A stretch of DNA of 64,000 bases, taken from an uncultured Pontibacter sp. GTDB lineage: Bacteria > Bacteroidota > Bacteroidia > Cytophagales > Hymenobacteraceae. The stretch is taken from NCBI RefSeq assembly GCF_947499215.1, contig NZ_CANMNI010000002.1, positions 434,001 to 498,000 on the forward strand, written 5' to 3'. The notes under the pieces are model-generated. The model was not told the DNA's origin, searched no databases, and worked only from the letters and a program-made list of their open reading frames with translations. Positions 27,438-38,258 of this stretch are shown in pieces; positions within the stretch are counted from its first letter, which is position 1, and each line of letters starts with the position of its first letter. Position numbers and translations under genes: made by a program.

Positions 27438-27959
27438 TTAGGATTGTTGCTTGAGCAAGCTGTCCACGTACCGCTTGGCCTGCTCCAGACGGGAATCCTG
27501 CTGTCCGCTTATTTCCACGAAGGGCACCTGCAGTGCTTCCAGCTCCTTTTTGTACCATTCGTAAAAATACTGTCGCAAGTGCGGATGCTCTCGCTGCGGA
27601 TCAGGCTCCCACGGCAAATCAACGCCCATGAGCAGATAAAGGTTGTAGTCCTGTTGCTTTAGTTTTTGCAGCACCCAATCCGGGCAGTGGCCAAAGGCGT
27701 GTTCGCTCCAGATTTTGATCACGAGCAGGTCCGTGTCGACAAACAAAACCTGCTTTGCCTGTAGCTCCGTTTGCCTTTCCAAAGCCAGCTGCCCCTGCGC
27801 AATCGTCTCTATATCCTGCAGGGTATAAGGCCTTCCCAGTTCCTCTATATACGTACGGGCATACTCCGGTACCCAAACTGTGTTGTAGTGCACAGCCAGT
27901 TTTTCCGACAAAGTAGATTTGCCCGTAGATTCAGGCCCGGTGACAGCGACTTTCAGCAT
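27438..27959 (-). CDS. NadR-type nucleoside kinase (AAA_28 ATPase)
   Basis: This is a P-loop protein of about 173 residues resembling the ribosylnicotinamide kinase domain of NadR. After MLKVAVTGPESTGKSTLSEK (Walker A) come VPEYARTYIEELGRPYTL and LFVDTDLLVIKIWSEHAFGH, both family hallmarks, and a lid region with PWEPDPQREHP. It would phosphorylate nicotinamide riboside to NMN. The start is taken at 27959, because the upstream ATG (27977) precedes the promoter element TACCTTTG. A PnuC-family transporter gene 0.8 kb upstream would supply the riboside. A thiamine-related role is the alternative, given the nearby TPP riboswitch. Confidence 0.8.
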   Translation of the reverse strand: MLKVAVTGPESTGKSTLSEKLAVHYNTVWVPEYARTYIEELGRPYTLQDIETIAQGQLALERQTELQAKQVLFVDTDLLVIKIWSEHAFGHCPDWVLQKLKQQDYNLYLLMGVDLPWEPDPQREHPHLRQYFYEWYKKELEALQVPFVEISGQQDSRLEQAKRYVDSLLKQQS

Positions 27960-27963
27960 ACAG

Positions 27964-27971
27964 CAAAGGTA
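27964..27971 (-). promoter_or_regulatory. Bacteroidota -7 element before the kinase gene
   Basis: TACCTTTG on the minus strand lies 4 bp upstream of the ATG at 27959, suggesting a leaderless or nearly leaderless transcript. Confidence 0.4.
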
Positions 27972-28009
27972 TGGCAAAATTTAACAGGGAGACGCTATAC
28001 CTAGTCTCT

Positions 28010-28050
28010 CAAAAAAACTGCCGCTGATAAGTCTCCCTACCGGCGGCAGC
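28010..28050 (-). terminator. Orphan intrinsic terminator
   Basis: On the minus strand CTGCCGC pairs with GCGGCAG and is followed by seven T. No annotated gene ends here: the next upstream gene has its own terminator at 28318-28353. Confidence 0.7.
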
Positions 28051-28317
28051 TCAATTAAACAGCCTCCTACTGTTTGCATTCATCTAATTGCTTGCAACCT
28101 ATATAGCTGATCAACAAGTATCTTCACTGAAAGTAATATCCTCTAATCTTATGGAACGTTATTCGGTTCTTAGACTCAACAGTGAGTCAATTCTAATTAA
28201 GTATACCTTGAAAAATATAATCAATCTAATAAATTTTCAGATTTACAGCAGATAAACAGTCTAATAGTGCTAACGTTGTCTAACACAGGGTATAGAAGAG
28301 ATGCATTAAACCAAAAA
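28051..28317 (-). other. Gene-less AT-rich stretch, possible small RNA or micro-ORF
   Basis: These 267 bp lie between two minus-strand terminators. The only frame of note is ten codons (MNANSRRLFN) ending just before the 28010-28050 terminator. The region may encode a small RNA or leader peptide. No known RNA family is recognised, and no clear promoter was found. Confidence 0.3.
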
Positions 28318-28353
28318 AAGAGGGGATGCATCCGTTAAAATGCATCCCCTCTG
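28318..28353 (-). terminator. Strong terminator downstream of the 28.4-kb small gene
   Basis: AGAGGGGATGCAT pairs with ATGCATCCCCTCT (13 bp) around an 8-nt loop. On the minus strand a T-run follows. Confidence 0.92.
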
Positions 28354-28392
28354 TACTTTCCTCTCTGTCAGGTTGGTTAAGACAGGTATTTC

Positions 28393-28569
28393 TTAGTTTT
28401 CTGTGAAGCTGTAATCATAAAAGTTATACACCTCCACCTCTTTGGGGTGCCGATTGCCGTGCTGCTGAAGCAGCAGGCGCTTAGGGCTCTCGTCAGGAGA
28501 CTCATAGCCCCATTTCATACGGTTTTCGTACTTAAGTTCGGCAGGCAATTCAATCTTACGGTTCTTCAT
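28393..28569 (-). CDS. Small hypothetical protein
   Basis: The most natural start is the ATG at 28569, giving 58 residues (MKNRKIELPAELKYENRMKW, then ESPDESPKRLLLQQHGNRHP). An in-frame extension to 28629 is possible but has a less protein-like N-terminus. No domain is recognised. It is soluble, charged, and rich in Glu and Lys. A strong terminator follows 40 bp later, and pnuC lies upstream on the same strand, which supports expression. Function unknown. Confidence 0.5.
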   Translation of the reverse strand: MKNRKIELPAELKYENRMKWGYESPDESPKRLLLQQHGNRHPKEVEVYNFYDYSFTEN

Positions 28570-28714
28570 ACATAGTGTCGTTGTAGCGTTGAACATAGGT
28601 ACTCGCATACTTTGGCGCACTAAAATCATCTATTGCCTCAGTTAGACTCATTTACGTTGCTGCTCTTTGCACGATCACATAAGATAAAAACATAAAGTAG
28701 GACATTTCCAATAA

Positions 28715-29338
28715 TCAACTTGTAACATGGGCTACAGCCTCTTTTTCCATGTCACGTTTCCAGTCGAAATAGCCAATAGTAGCCAAGATCAGAAATACAA
28801 AGTACAGAAAAGCCGTTAGGTATAACTCCTTATATAGGTATACCCCCACATATACCACGTCAACAGCCAGCCACACCAGCCAATTCTCTAGTCGCTTCTT
28901 GGCCATCATCCAGTAGGCCATCAGGCTCACGGCAGTGGTGCCAGAATCGGTATAAGAGAGATCAGCGTCAGTGTAATTATCCAAGAAGTAACCTAGTCCG
29001 CCTGTAAACAAAACTACTAGCGTTATTAACACCCAGAGTTCGCGCTGTCCTACTTTGGTAACCTTTCGCTCGGTGTGCCCTTTGCCGCCGTACAACCACT
29101 CGTACCAGCCATACACACTACTGATGATATAAAATACGCTCAACCCCATATCGGCATAGAGCCGAGCATCGTAAAACACAAATACGTATGCCGTCACGCT
29201 CACAATACTAACAGGCCATGTCCAAATATTTTGGCGGGCAGCCAGCCACACTCCGGCTATACCTGAAATCACTCCTATTACCTCTATCAGGCTCATGGCC
29301 TGCAGCGCATCTGCTATACTTGTGTAAAAATCTGACAT
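28715..29338 (-). CDS. pnuC: PnuC-family vitamin transporter
   Basis: This 207-residue inner-membrane protein has about seven helices of the PnuC/SWEET-like fold. It shows ISGIAGVWLAARQNIWTWPV near 23-42, YIISSVYGWYEWLYGG near 70-85 and ENWLVWLAVDVVYVGVYLYK near 150-170. Members import nicotinamide riboside (PnuC) or, in some Bacteroidota, thiamine (PnuT). The nearby NadR-like kinase argues for nicotinamide riboside. The TPP-controlled receptor 3 kb downstream leaves thiamine open. It is divergent from the rhodanese gene. Confidence 0.87.
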   Translation of the reverse strand: MSDFYTSIADALQAMSLIEVIGVISGIAGVWLAARQNIWTWPVSIVSVTAYVFVFYDARLYADMGLSVFYIISSVYGWYEWLYGGKGHTERKVTKVGQRELWVLITLVVLFTGGLGYFLDNYTDADLSYTDSGTTAVSLMAYWMMAKKRLENWLVWLAVDVVYVGVYLYKELYLTAFLYFVFLILATIGYFDWKRDMEKEAVAHVTS

Positions 29339-29446
29339 CTATACCTGTTTAAGGGCTGTGCTTTGGGCTAATTTGTTGCTAAGTTTGCAAATCGGAACCA
29401 AACCGCCAAAGCAAGCGGTATAGCCATACAAAAGGCATGTAAAATT

Positions 29447-31320
<1,874 letters not shown>

Positions 31321-31341
31321 GCACTCCCGCTATACAACAAC

Positions 31342-31386
31342 AGAAGAAGTAGGTCGGCCTTTGGTTAACCTACTTCTTCTTTTTTA
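31342..31386 (+). terminator. Intrinsic terminator of guaB
   Basis: AGAAGAAGTAGGT pairs with ACCTACTTCTTCT (13 bp), followed by TTTTTTA. Confidence 0.93.
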
Positions 31387-31458
31387 CGTTATGCAAGGTG
31401 TTCTTTCAAAACTCACCTTGACAGCTTGGCCAAAGAGCGAAAATTTTTCTTACCTTAC

Positions 31459-33594
31459 ATGCCGACAAAGTCTCGGGCAAGCCAAATGCTGTCGCCAATA
31501 AAACTAAGCACGGGTTACCGTTTTATGCTTTATAGAACCAACGCGAAATCCTTATTTGTCACGGCAGCCATCATCAGCTGGTCACTTCTGCTGGCCAATG
31601 TGCTGCTGGCGGCCGAAAGCTTGCGGCAGGACAGCTCCAATTCGCTCGCCCTGCCTTACGTCAACAACTTCCTGATCGTCATTTTCATCGTGTCTGTTTT
31701 TGGCTACCAGCGCCTCAGCGCCGAAAACTTAAAAGGCATCGATTTCATCAGCTATCTCTGGAATATTTTCGTGAAGGGAGGTGTGGCCGCCTACCTGAGC
31801 GTGGCCCTGTACATGGTGTACCGGATAGTAGTCAATTATGCTAACGTCCAGTCCCCCCTATTGCTGCACATGGTATACCAAGTGAACTTCGGCTTGCTCG
31901 TGCTCTTTCTGGCCAAGGCTTTTTACATCTGGCGCCAGCTGCTGCTTTACCACAAAAACAAGTTTCTGCAGATTGCCTGGGACTGGTATGAAATTCTGCT
32001 TTTTGCCACCCTGCTACTCACCCTGCTCAACTTCGACTACAGCAGTATGATTTTCCTGCCGCTTCTGGTCCTGATTGGTCTCTACACCTTATTCCTGAGC
32101 ACCAACCTGAAGTGGGTAGCCTACCTGACGTTCAACAAAAAGGGGCGCTCGTTGATTCTCTTGGCCGCTATCCTACTGGCCTGCTACATTTTCACTGATT
32201 TCTTCTACAACTTTGTCGATAGCCCTGAACTGGTGATCGACTACACGGATGTCGGCTTCCTGCAGTTGGCTATGCTCTTTGTGGGCACCTATACCTTGGC
32301 AGCCTTTTTGGTGGCACTGTTCAGTTTGCCAACCTCCAGTGTGTTTGAGCAAAAGAGCGAAGACCTGCTCAATTTCCAGCGTCTGAGCCAGTCCATACAG
32401 CAGGGGCAAAGCGAGAAGCAGGTATACGACATGCTATTTGAGAGCACCGTAAAAGCCGCCGATGCCAGCGCCGCTTGGCTTGAGATCTTCAAGGGTGACA
32501 AAGACGTGGAGCTGTGCCACCAGCTGACCATCGAAGAAGAGCAGATCAAGCGCATCCGCCACTTGCTGCTGGCCTACAACATCCAGAACATCGACTACAT
32601 CAACAATAATCTGGATCGCAACCCCGGTTTTAGGGACCTTACCCTGCCTTGGAAGTCGCTCATCATACTACCCATCAAATCGAAGAAGCACTTATTTGGC
32701 GTGCTATACCTGCTGAAGGATATTGAGCAGGGCTTTGACAGGGAAACGGTGAACGTGCTGCGCACTTTTACCAACCAAACAATTCTCACCATCGAGAACT
32801 TGCGACTGGTGCATGAGTCGTTGCAGAACGAACGCTACAAAGAGGAGCTAAAGATTGCCTCGCTGGTGCAGGACAGTCTAATCCCGAAAAACTTTCCGAG
32901 TGATAGTTGGTTTGAAATAGCGACACACGCTAAAGCGGCCAAGGAGGTTGGGGGTGATTTTTACGACTTCCTTCAACTCAGTGAGTCACGTATCGCCATT
33001 ATTATCGGTGACGTGTCGGGCAAAGGTATTTCAGCGGCTTTCCATATGGCGCAGATGAAGGGTATCTTTCACGGGCTGATGCAGCAGGATATGCCGCCGA
33101 GCGAGTTCATGAAACAGGCCAACAGTGCGCTGAGCCGCTGTCTTGAGAAAACCTCTTTCATTACTTCTGCGCTATATATCATTGATTATCGCATGAAGGG
33201 CTTTATGTTTGCGAGAGCGGGCCATTGCCATACCCTGTACTACAACTCCATGATGGAGGACACCTTCTACTTCCAGACGGACGGACTGGGACTGGGCATT
33301 ATCCGCGATAAAAGCTACAACAACCACGTGCGGGAAATGTACTACGACTACAACCCGACCGATGTGATGGTGATCTACACGGATGGTATTGTGGAGGCGC
33401 GAAACAAGGAAAATGACGAATATGGCGAAGATCGCCTGCGCTACATGCTTACTCAAACCTACCACTTGGAGGCTGAGGATATCAAATGCGCTATTATAAA
33501 CGACTTGGAGGATTTCACGGGTCCGACAGACAACCTGTACGACGACCAGACCCTGCTTGTCATTAAGTTTAAACCTACTCAACCTAGTGAATAA
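31459..33594 (+). CDS. Membrane PP2C-family (SpoIIE/RsbU-type) serine phosphatase with GAF domain
   Basis: This is a three-part signalling protein of about 711 residues. The N-terminal 300 residues contain about seven hydrophobic segments, then a GAF-like domain (about 305-460 with LTLPWKSLIILPIKSKKHLF). The SpoIIE-type PP2C phosphatase domain has the metal-binding motifs GGDFYDF, GDVSGKGISAAFH, YTDGIVEARN and DDQTLLVIKF. It should dephosphorylate the STAS protein encoded 14 bp downstream and so switch a sigma factor or other target on. The start is uncertain: ATGs at 31459, 31486 and 31525 are all possible, and none has a good ribosome site. Confidence 0.88.
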   Translation: MPTKSRASQMLSPIKLSTGYRFMLYRTNAKSLFVTAAIISWSLLLANVLLAAESLRQDSSNSLALPYVNNFLIVIFIVSVFGYQRLSAENLKGIDFISYLWNIFVKGGVAAYLSVALYMVYRIVVNYANVQSPLLLHMVYQVNFGLLVLFLAKAFYIWRQLLLYHKNKFLQIAWDWYEILLFATLLLTLLNFDYSSMIFLPLLVLIGLYTLFLSTNLKWVAYLTFNKKGRSLILLAAILLACYIFTDFFYNFVDSPELVIDYTDVGFLQLAMLFVGTYTLAAFLVALFSLPTSSVFEQKSEDLLNFQRLSQSIQQGQSEKQVYDMLFESTVKAADASAAWLEIFKGDKDVELCHQLTIEEEQIKRIRHLLLAYNIQNIDYINNNLDRNPGFRDLTLPWKSLIILPIKSKKHLFGVLYLLKDIEQGFDRETVNVLRTFTNQTILTIENLRLVHESLQNERYKEELKIASLVQDSLIPKNFPSDSWFEIATHAKAAKEVGGDFYDFLQLSESRIAIIIGDVSGKGISAAFHMAQMKGIFHGLMQQDMPPSEFMKQANSALSRCLEKTSFITSALYIIDYRMKGFMFARAGHCHTLYYNSMMEDTFYFQTDGLGLGIIRDKSYNNHVREMYYDYNPTDVMVIYTDGIVEARNKENDEYGEDRLRYMLTQTYHLEAEDIKCAIINDLEDFTGPTDNLYDDQTLLVIKFKPTQPSE

Positions 33595-33607
33595 TTACAC
33601 GTAAAGG

Positions 33608-33952
33608 ATGCCGATGAAAATTACAAACCAAATCAAAGACACGACAATCATCATCACCCTTGATGGTGAACTGGACGCTAGCTCATCAGTTATGCTCGAT
33701 GAAGCGCTCTCAGACCCCGAAATCATGACTTACAGCAAAATTCTGGTCGACTGCGAGAATCTGAATTACATCTCCTCTGCCGGCCTTGGGGTATTTATTT
33801 CGCACCTGCAGCGATTTGAAGACGCACAGATTAAACTCATTTTCTATAACATGCAGGACAAAGTGCGCAACGTATTCGAAATTTTGGGTCTTGACTTACT
33901 CATGACCATCGTTTCGGATTACGAGGAAGCCATGACCATCGCTGATGAATAA
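33608..33952 (+). CDS. STAS-domain anti-sigma factor antagonist
   Basis: This 114-residue protein is one STAS domain like SpoIIAA/RsbV. TLDGELDASSSVML and the loop NYISSAGLGVFISHL are visible. One of the two serines at 56-57 is the expected phosphorylation site. It binds the anti-sigma kinase when unphosphorylated and is reactivated by the upstream PP2C phosphatase. The gene overlaps the next one by 8 bp, so the two proteins are made together. Start at 33608, with Met3 (33614) as an alternative. Confidence 0.92.
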   Translation: MPMKITNQIKDTTIIITLDGELDASSSVMLDEALSDPEIMTYSKILVDCENLNYISSAGLGVFISHLQRFEDAQIKLIFYNMQDKVRNVFEILGLDLLMTIVSDYEEAMTIADE

Positions 33953-34355
33953 TAAGATTACAGTTAGCTGTACTAAAAAAAATCTAAAGCAAATACGTGA
34001 TTTCGTCACGGTTTATCTGGCAGGCTATAAACTGTCGGATATCCTGATGAATCAGATCGTGTTGGCTGTGGATGAGATATGCGCGAACCTCATCATACAC
34101 GCCAATCAGGAAGACCCTTCCAAATTTATTTCACTGGGCATAACGGAGAAGAGCGGCATGCTCAAATTCGAGATTACCGACAACGGCGTAGCCTTCCGCC
34201 GCTCAGAATACAGGGAACCCAACATCGAAGAACACATCCGGATCGGTAAGAAAGGGGGCGTCGGCATAGCCCTCGTCAACCGCATCATGGATCGTGTGGA
34301 GTTCGAGTCAGACGAGAGGCAGAACACCTGCCTCCTCTACAAAAAAATTAAATAG
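33945..34355 (+). CDS. Anti-sigma regulatory serine kinase (RsbW-like)
   Basis: This 136-residue GHKL-type protein has the N-box VLAVDEICANLIIHA near 44-58, the ATP-binding ITDNGVAF near 80, and GKKGGVGIALVNRIMDRVEF near 104-123. It would phosphorylate the STAS partner and hold a target protein inactive. Together with the two upstream genes it forms a complete partner-switching module. No sigma factor gene is adjacent, so the target is unknown. The nearest ECF sigma gene is 28 kb away and has its own anti-sigma factor. Confidence 0.9.
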   Translation: MNNKITVSCTKKNLKQIRDFVTVYLAGYKLSDILMNQIVLAVDEICANLIIHANQEDPSKFISLGITEKSGMLKFEITDNGVAFRRSEYREPNIEEHIRIGKKGGVGIALVNRIMDRVEFESDERQNTCLLYKKIK

Positions 34356-34519
34356 GGCTGAGCTGTACACTTTTAACGCCCCCTGTCCGTTATCGGGAAC
34401 GAAATCGCATGCAATAGGATTATAGTGATACTTTTTGACTAATCTGTCAGAAAAATTAACTAAAATTGCATGATCTGACCTCGTCAGGACAAAACCAAGC
34501 GTTAGTTTATAATCTATTT

Positions 34520-36829
34520 ATGCGCAGCAATCAACTACTTGTTGCGGCAGCGGCCCTTTTAGTGGCCGGCTGTACCGTAACCAAGAAGAATGACAAGCAG
34601 GAACCCATCATCGCGACCGTTGGCTCCCAACCTATCTATACATCGGAGTTTCAGTATGTTTATGAAAAGAACAACGGAGGCAACGAAGATGCTTACACCC
34701 GACAGAGCGTAAGCGAGTACCTCGATCTGTATACCCGTTTCAAACTTAAAGTGATGGAAGGCGAAAGCCGTGGGTTGGACACGACCACAGCCTTTAAGCG
34801 TGAACTGGAAGGATACAAGGAGCAACTCGCCCAGCCATACCTGACCGAAAAAAGTGTAACCGACAAACTGGTACAGGAGGCCTACGAGCGCCTAAAACAG
34901 GAGGTAAACGCCTCGCACATTCTTTTTGGCCTTCCGAACGACCCTAGTCCGCAAGACACTTTGACGGCCTATAACCAAGCGCTTGAGGTTCGCAACCGCA
35001 TCGAGGCCGGAGAGGCATTCGATAAACTGGCGCGTGAGTTCTCTCAAGACCCCTCAGCCAAGGAGAACGGCGGCAACCTAGGCTATTTTACGGCCATGCA
35101 GATGGTGTACCGCTTTGAGGATGCGGCCTACAAAACCCCGGTTGGACAGGTATCCATGCCGGTGCGTTCGCGCTTCGGCTATCACCTCATCAAGGTACAC
35201 GACAAGCGCCAAGCACAGGGCGAGGTGAAAGTAGCGCATATCATGGTGCGCGCTACGCCGGGCATGCCTAAGGCCGACTCACTGGCCGCCAAACAGCGTA
35301 TAGACGCCATCTACAAGCGCGTGCAGCGCAACGAGAACTGGGACCGTCTGGCAGCAGAGTTCTCTGAAGACGCCAACTCCGCCCCTAATGGCGGCGAACT
35401 GCCTTGGTTCGGCACCGGCCGCATGATCCCTTCGTTTGAAGAAGTCGCTTTCTCCTTGAAGAAAGAAGGCGAAGTGGCCAAGCCTGTGCTAACACCGTAC
35501 GGCTGGCACATCATCAAACTGATCGGCAAGCAGAACCTCCCTCCTTTTGAGGACATGGAGCAGAGTCTGCGCAACAAAATCGCGAAGGACTCCCGCTCTG
35601 AACTGAACAAGGCCGCGTTCATGAAGCGCATCAAGGCAGAGAATAATTTCACGGAAGACGCAGCCGCCAAAACCGCCGCACTGGGTAAGTCGACCGATGC
35701 CCTGATGCAGGGTAAGTGGGACTACGATGCCGCCGACAAATCACTTAAAACAACACTGTTCACGATACAGGGCAAGCCTTATACCGTGGGCGACTTCTAT
35801 ACCTTCGTAAAGGCAGAGCAGCGTCCGCGCGCCACGGGTACCTCAGAACACCACATGAACTCGCTTTACGACAGCTTCGTGAACAAGAGCTTGCTGGAGT
35901 ACGAGCGCGCTAACCTCGAAAACAAATACCCTGACTTCCGCATGCTGGTACGCGAGTACCACGACGGCATTCTGCTGTTCCAGTTGATGGACGAGAAGGT
36001 ATGGTCTAAAGCAGTGGAAGACTCCGTAGGCCTGAAGGCATATTTTGAACAGAACAGCGCCAAGTACCAGTGGGGAGAACGTGCGCATGCCACCGTAATC
36101 AGTGCCGCCAACAAAGAACTACTCACCAAGGCACAGCAACAGCTCGACCAGCGCCGCTACGAGGTGCGCAATGGCAAACCTGCGGACATTACCTTCGAAA
36201 CCAACAGCGCCACCCCTGACAAGGCTGGTATGGCTAAGCTGAACGAACTGGCTGACCGCCTCAGTAACAACCCAAATCTATCGCTGGAGGTGAATGGGCA
36301 CGCTGACGCACGCGAAGCCGCCGGTAAGCGAGATCTTTCGGCGGAACGCTCCAAAGCCGTAGTAGCCTACCTGACAGAGCGTGGTGTACCGGCTGAGCAA
36401 TTGAGTTCCAAGACACTTGGCAAAACGAAACAGGCTGCGGCTGACAATACCGAAACCGGCCGTCGTCGCAACAGAAGAGTTTCTTTTGCGCTTTACTCAT
36501 CAGACCTGAGCGTACTGGCTGAAAACCTGAATGCCGGCAACCCGCTGGGCGTGCAGATATCGGAGAAGAAATTCCAGAAAGGTGAGAACAAAGCCGTGGA
36601 TGCTGTGAAATGGGAGAAAGGCGCTCACAACACTGAGCTTAACGGTCGCCAGTACCTCATCATCGTGCACGACGTGTTAGCCCCGGCTGCGAAACAACTC
36701 TCTGAAGTAAGAGGTCAAGCCACAGCCGACTACCAGAACTATCTGGATGAGCAATGGGTGAAGCAGCTACAGGAGAAACACCCGGTTTCCATCAACGACG
36801 CAGAGGTAGAAAAAATCATCAGAAAATAA
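34520..36829 (+). CDS. Lipoprotein prolyl isomerase (SurA-like) with inserted OmpA-like domain
   Basis: Taking the ATG at 34520 gives a lipoprotein signal (LLVAAAALLVAGC, acceptor Cys18) on a 769-residue protein. Two parvulin-type PpiC domains lie at about residues 130-229 and 236-337 (ASHILFGLPND; AHIMVRATPG). Both have the family's GGxLGYF/GGELPWF motif. Around residues 556-659 an OmpA-like peptidoglycan-binding domain is inserted (ITFETNSATPDKAGMAKLNE; VNGHADAREAAGKRDLSAER; TGRRRNRRV). The normal C-terminal end of the isomerase family resumes after it (DEQWVKQLQEKHPV). It is probably a periplasmic outer-membrane chaperone tethered to the wall, and it is followed by surA. Confidence 0.88.
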   Translation: MRSNQLLVAAAALLVAGCTVTKKNDKQEPIIATVGSQPIYTSEFQYVYEKNNGGNEDAYTRQSVSEYLDLYTRFKLKVMEGESRGLDTTTAFKRELEGYKEQLAQPYLTEKSVTDKLVQEAYERLKQEVNASHILFGLPNDPSPQDTLTAYNQALEVRNRIEAGEAFDKLAREFSQDPSAKENGGNLGYFTAMQMVYRFEDAAYKTPVGQVSMPVRSRFGYHLIKVHDKRQAQGEVKVAHIMVRATPGMPKADSLAAKQRIDAIYKRVQRNENWDRLAAEFSEDANSAPNGGELPWFGTGRMIPSFEEVAFSLKKEGEVAKPVLTPYGWHIIKLIGKQNLPPFEDMEQSLRNKIAKDSRSELNKAAFMKRIKAENNFTEDAAAKTAALGKSTDALMQGKWDYDAADKSLKTTLFTIQGKPYTVGDFYTFVKAEQRPRATGTSEHHMNSLYDSFVNKSLLEYERANLENKYPDFRMLVREYHDGILLFQLMDEKVWSKAVEDSVGLKAYFEQNSAKYQWGERAHATVISAANKELLTKAQQQLDQRRYEVRNGKPADITFETNSATPDKAGMAKLNELADRLSNNPNLSLEVNGHADAREAAGKRDLSAERSKAVVAYLTERGVPAEQLSSKTLGKTKQAAADNTETGRRRNRRVSFALYSSDLSVLAENLNAGNPLGVQISEKKFQKGENKAVDAVKWEKGAHNTELNGRQYLIIVHDVLAPAAKQLSEVRGQATADYQNYLDEQWVKQLQEKHPVSINDAEVEKIIRK

Positions 36830-36865
36830 TTCCGGTCACCAGTACGACACCGGCACCCAAGCAAC

Positions 36866-38251
36866 ATGCACAAAACAATCAATAAAACGAAAACGCTGCG
36901 CCTTTCATTAGCCACAGCCCTGCTCTGCCTCCTTTCCGTCTTCACGGCTTCGGCACAAGTGCCAACTCAGAAAAAACTGGACGGCATCATTGCGAAAGTA
37001 GACAACCACATCATCCTGCGTTCTGAGCTTGAGTTCAGCTACCTGCAGTACCTAGCCCAGACCAAACAGCAGCCAAGCGCTCAGACAGAGCCGCTTAAAT
37101 GCGACATTCTGAAGTCGATGGTACAGGAGAAACTGTTGCTGGCCCGTGCCGAGATTGACTCCGTAGTAGTAGAGGATGCCGCTGTAACCGGCGAGCTAAA
37201 CCGCAGAATTGACTACCTCGCCTCCCAAGTAGGTGGCACCGAGCGCTTGGAGCAGTACTATAACAAAAGCATCAAGCAGCTGCGCGATGAGTTGCGCCGC
37301 ACCGTGCGCAACCAAATGCTATCAGAGAAGATGCAGCGTGAGATCACCGAGAAAGTGACAGTGACGCCGAAAGAGGTGCGCCGCTATTTCAACCAGATCC
37401 CGGCTGACAGCTTGCCATACTTCTCGAGCGAGGTGCAGCTGAGCCACATTGTAAAGTATGCGGAAGTTAGCCGTGTTCAAAAACAAGCCGCCCGTCAGAA
37501 ATTGGAAGCCCTGCGCGAACGCATTTTAGCCGGTGAGGATTTTGCCACATTGGCGCGTGAGTACTCTGAGGACCCGGGTTCTGCCGAATCAGGTGGCGAA
37601 CTGGGCTTCTTCAAGAAAAAAGAACTGGTACCGGAGTATGAGGCGGCAGCGCTTCGCCTAGAGCCGGGTCAGATGTCCAACGTGATCGAGTCGATGTTTG
37701 GTTTCCACCTCATCCAGCTGATTGAGCGCAAAGGACAGGAGTTTAACACGCGACACATCCTGATCAAGCCAGCCACAGCCCGTGTTGATGTGCAGGACGC
37801 TATTGCCGTTCTCGACAGTGTGCGTACGCTTATCCTAAACGACAGCACTACGTTTGCGAAAGCGGCCAAAGAGTTCTCGGATGACAAGGGCACCAAAGAC
37901 AACGGTGGTATGCTTCAAAGCCGCGCGACAGGCAGTACCTACATCCCAATGGACGAAGTGGAGCCCGGCATATTCTTCGTGATCGACACGATGAAAGTAG
38001 GCAACATATCGAAGCCGGTGACCTTTACAACGCCTGACGGCAGAGAGGCTGCCCGCATCATTAAGCTTAACTACAAGTCGTCGCCGCACATGGCCAACAT
38101 GCGCGATGATTACCAGAAAATTGCAACTGCCGCTCTCGCACAAAAGAGAGACAAAGCGGTGGATGAGTGGTTCCGAAAAAACTTCGACACCGTATACATC
38201 GAGATCGATCCTGAATTTGACCGTTGTAAGGTGCTAGAACTAACCCAATAA
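36866..38251 (+). CDS. surA: Periplasmic chaperone and prolyl isomerase SurA
   Basis: SurA escorts outer-membrane barrel proteins across the periplasm. The 461-residue protein has a signal peptide (to about residue 30, ASAQ), then the SurA N-domain (KLDGIIAKVDNHIILRSELE). Two parvulin domains follow, at about 190-290 (QLSHIVKYAEVSR) and 295-395 (NTRHILIKPATARVD), both with GGELGFF/GGMLQS-type loops. It lies 36 bp after the OmpA-containing isomerase gene and 7 bp before moxR, suggesting one operon for envelope assembly. Confidence 0.93.
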   Translation: MHKTINKTKTLRLSLATALLCLLSVFTASAQVPTQKKLDGIIAKVDNHIILRSELEFSYLQYLAQTKQQPSAQTEPLKCDILKSMVQEKLLLARAEIDSVVVEDAAVTGELNRRIDYLASQVGGTERLEQYYNKSIKQLRDELRRTVRNQMLSEKMQREITEKVTVTPKEVRRYFNQIPADSLPYFSSEVQLSHIVKYAEVSRVQKQAARQKLEALRERILAGEDFATLAREYSEDPGSAESGGELGFFKKKELVPEYEAAALRLEPGQMSNVIESMFGFHLIQLIERKGQEFNTRHILIKPATARVDVQDAIAVLDSVRTLILNDSTTFAKAAKEFSDDKGTKDNGGMLQSRATGSTYIPMDEVEPGIFFVIDTMKVGNISKPVTFTTPDGREAARIIKLNYKSSPHMANMRDDYQKIATAALAQKRDKAVDEWFRKNFDTVYIEIDPEFDRCKVLELTQ

Positions 38252-38258
38252 ACAGACT

